From CAG-791 sp045113775 (GTDB taxonomy: Bacteria > Bacillota > Clostridia > Lachnospirales > Lachnospiraceae): DNA of 24,930 nucleotides. The stretch spans positions 1-24,930 of the forward strand of contig JBGUJH010000129.1 of NCBI GenBank assembly GCA_045113775.1, in the 5' to 3' direction. This document shows, piece after piece, positions 23,740 to 24,930 of this stretch; within the stretch, counting starts at the first letter, position 1; each line of letters begins with the position of its first letter. Below the pieces are notes generated by a model. The model saw nothing but the letters and a program-made list of their open reading frames with translations, was not told the DNA's origin and made no database searches. Both the position numbers and the translations under genes were made by a program.

Positions 23740-23753
23740 GTGACAACCTCTTT
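23722..23753. terminator. Bidirectional terminator with a stop codon in the loop
   Basis: Bases 23722-23735 pair with 23740-23753 with one mismatch around the loop CTGA; the TGA of the RNase H-like gene is 23737-23739. The plus strand continues with CCTTTTAAT and the minus strand with a run of six T residues after the stem, so the hairpin serves both convergent genes. Confidence 0.85.
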
Positions 23754-23786
23754 CCTTTTAATCTTGATGTCAGCAGTGACTGCCGA

Positions 23787-24930
23787 TCACTCCTCGTCTC
23801 CTTCGGGATGCTCAGCAATGTAAGCGTCTACGTCGACAGAAGTGACATCAGCGTCTTCACGTGCGCGCTCTGCTGCGCGTTTCGCTCTCTCTTCGTCGAT
23901 AAGAAGCTGCTTGACGCTCAGGCTGATCTTGTTGTTGGCTTCGTTGAAGTCAACGATCTTAGCTGTAACTTCCTGGCCGATCTTGAGAACGTCTGAAGGC
24001 TTCTCAATGTGCTCTCTTGCGATCTGGGAGACATGAAGCAGTGCATCGATTCCGGGCTCAAGTTCTACGAATGCGCCGAAGTCGGTCATTCTTGCTACTG
24101 TGCCGGTAACCTTAGTGCCGACTGCATACTTCTCAGCTGCGCCTGCCCAAGGATTCTCCTCAGGGAACTTAAGGGACAGAGCGATCTTGGTGCCCTGGAT
24201 ATCCTTAACCAGAACGCGAAGCTTCTGGCCGACCTTGAAGACCTTCTTGGGATTCTCGACGCGGCCCCAGCTCATCTCGGAGATGTGAAGCAGTCCGTCT
24301 GCTCCGCCGAGATCTACGAATGCGCCGAAGTCGGTGATATTCTTAACAGTTCCCTCGACAACATCGCCGGGCTGGATGGAAGCGAAAAGCTTCTCCTGCA
24401 TCTCTTTGCGTTTAGCTACCAGCAGGACCTTGCGGTTGCCGATATATCTGCGTCTGTTGGGGTTATATTCGGTGATCATGAACTCGATCTCCTGTCCGAG
24501 ATACTTGTTCAGATCCTTCTCGTAGGTATCGGATACCAGGCTTGCAGGGATGAAGACTCTGACTTCATCAACTACTACACTGAGTCCGCCGGAAAGGACT
24601 TGTGTCACCTTAGCTTTGAGAACTTCCTTGTTGTTGTAAGCTTCCTCGATGCGCTTGTTGCCGCGGTCAGCTGCCAGTCTCTTATAGGAAAGAAGAACCT
24701 GACCGTCGCCGTCATTGACCTTGATGACCTTGACTTCAAGCTTGTCACCAATATGAAGTACTTCTGTGAGATCCACAGATGAATCATTCGTGTACTCACT
24801 GCGTGTAAGAACGCCGTCTGACTTGTAGCCGATGTTTAAGATAGCTTCGCCCGGCTTTACGTCGATGACTGAACCTTCAACTGCCTCCCCCGTATGAATT
24901 GTCTTAAAAGACTCGTTAAGCATTTGTTCA
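23787..24930 (-). CDS. S1-domain RNA-binding protein (RpsA-like), open at window edge
   Basis: Four S1 RNA-binding domains in series (about residues 11-82, 98-170, 185-253 and 268-340, counted from the Met at 24923), then an acidic tail ending EGDEE. Domains 3 and 4 are the most canonical, each with the ITDFGAFVDL / MTDFGAFVEL and LLHISEM / LLHVSQI signatures; domain 2 is diverged. Such proteins act in translation as ribosomal protein S1 or relatives. The reading frame has no stop between the Met at 24923 and the edge and no ribosome site is visible there, so the N-terminus probably lies outside the window. In many clostridia the S1 repeats are fused behind IspH (HMBPP reductase); the layout here, four S1 domains with the first beginning within ten residues, fits the C-terminal half of that fusion, but IspH itself is not seen. 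Confidence 0.88.
   Translation of the reverse strand, partial: EQMLNESFKTIHTGEAVEGSVIDVKPGEAILNIGYKSDGVLTRSEYTNDSSVDLTEVLHIGDKLEVKVIKVNDGDGQVLLSYKRLAADRGNKRIEEAYNNKEVLKAKVTQVLSGGLSVVVDEVRVFIPASLVSDTYEKDLNKYLGQEIEFMITEYNPNRRRYIGNRKVLLVAKRKEMQEKLFASIQPGDVVEGTVKNITDFGAFVDLGGADGLLHISEMSWGRVENPKKVFKVGQKLRVLVKDIQGTKIALSLKFPEENPWAGAAEKYAVGTKVTGTVARMTDFGAFVELEPGIDALLHVSQIAREHIEKPSDVLKIGQEVTAKIVDFNEANNKISLSVKQLLIDEERAKRAAERAREDADVTSVDVDAYIAEHPEGDEE

Noticed and set aside
1..24930. CRISPR array, tRNA or rRNA genes, prophage genes
   Set aside because: No regularly spaced repeats, no tRNA cloverleaf or rRNA core sequences and no phage or recombinase genes were seen on either strand.

Overview
The window reads as a chromosomal segment of an anaerobic, low-to-mid GC Firmicute, most likely a Lachnospiraceae-type Clostridium. 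The basis is the six-gene Rnf operon in the clostridial order C-D-G-E-A-B, a NusG-domain-II/Gx-transporter (EetA/EetB-like) pair beside ApbE, a CotH-family kinase, and an S1-domain protein whose frame stays open at the window edge, as expected of the clostridial IspH-S1 fusion. Strong AGGAGG-type ribosome binding sites precede most genes. Almost everything lies on the minus strand; the exceptions are eetA/eetB and the RNase H-like gene.

Region by region. (1) Bases 1-81 hold tandem 19-bp repeats that look like the end of an insertion sequence and stop right at the 3' end of a pyridoxal/pyridoxamine kinase gene (82-921). (2) 980-3088: an ApbE flavin transferase (minus), a hairpin-rich, possibly pseudoknotted element in the divergent spacer, then eetA-like and eetB-like genes (plus), closed by a bidirectional terminator. 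(3) 3160-8387: the rnfCDGEAB operon, preceded by an AT-rich promoter region with a good match to the Rex operator. (4) 8578-16159: a six-gene surface-polysaccharide operon transcribed DUF4422 glycosyltransferase, Wzy-like polymerase, Wzx flippase, transglutaminase-like lipoprotein, Wzz-like protein with a degenerate kinase domain, CotH kinase. (5) 16235-18728: queA and an M18 aminopeptidase. (6) 18729-19089: the only gene-free stretch over 300 bp. It holds a promoter, a ~186-nt structured RNA closed by a long-range stem (my best guess is 6S RNA) and a terminator hairpin. (7) 19090-22450: thrC and a long aminopeptidase P, with a thrC promoter. (8) 22621-24930: a DEDD-type RNase H-like protein (plus) converging on a four-S1-domain protein (minus, open at the edge), separated by a bidirectional terminator whose loop contains a stop codon.

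How they work together: Rnf couples ferredoxin:NAD+ oxidoreduction to ion transport and needs covalent FMN on RnfG and RnfD. ApbE supplies that modification, and EetA/EetB-type proteins are known partners of extracytosolic flavin redox systems, so 980-8387 looks like one flavin-dependent membrane redox island, possibly under NADH/NAD+ control by Rex. The polysaccharide operon is a compact Wzx/Wzy system with two unusual partners, a CotH kinase and a transglutaminase-like lipoprotein. The best candidates for undescribed biology are the nested-hairpin element at 2021-2152, the ncRNA at 18863-19048 if it is not 6S RNA, and the CotH/transglutaminase/degenerate-kinase additions to the polysaccharide locus.
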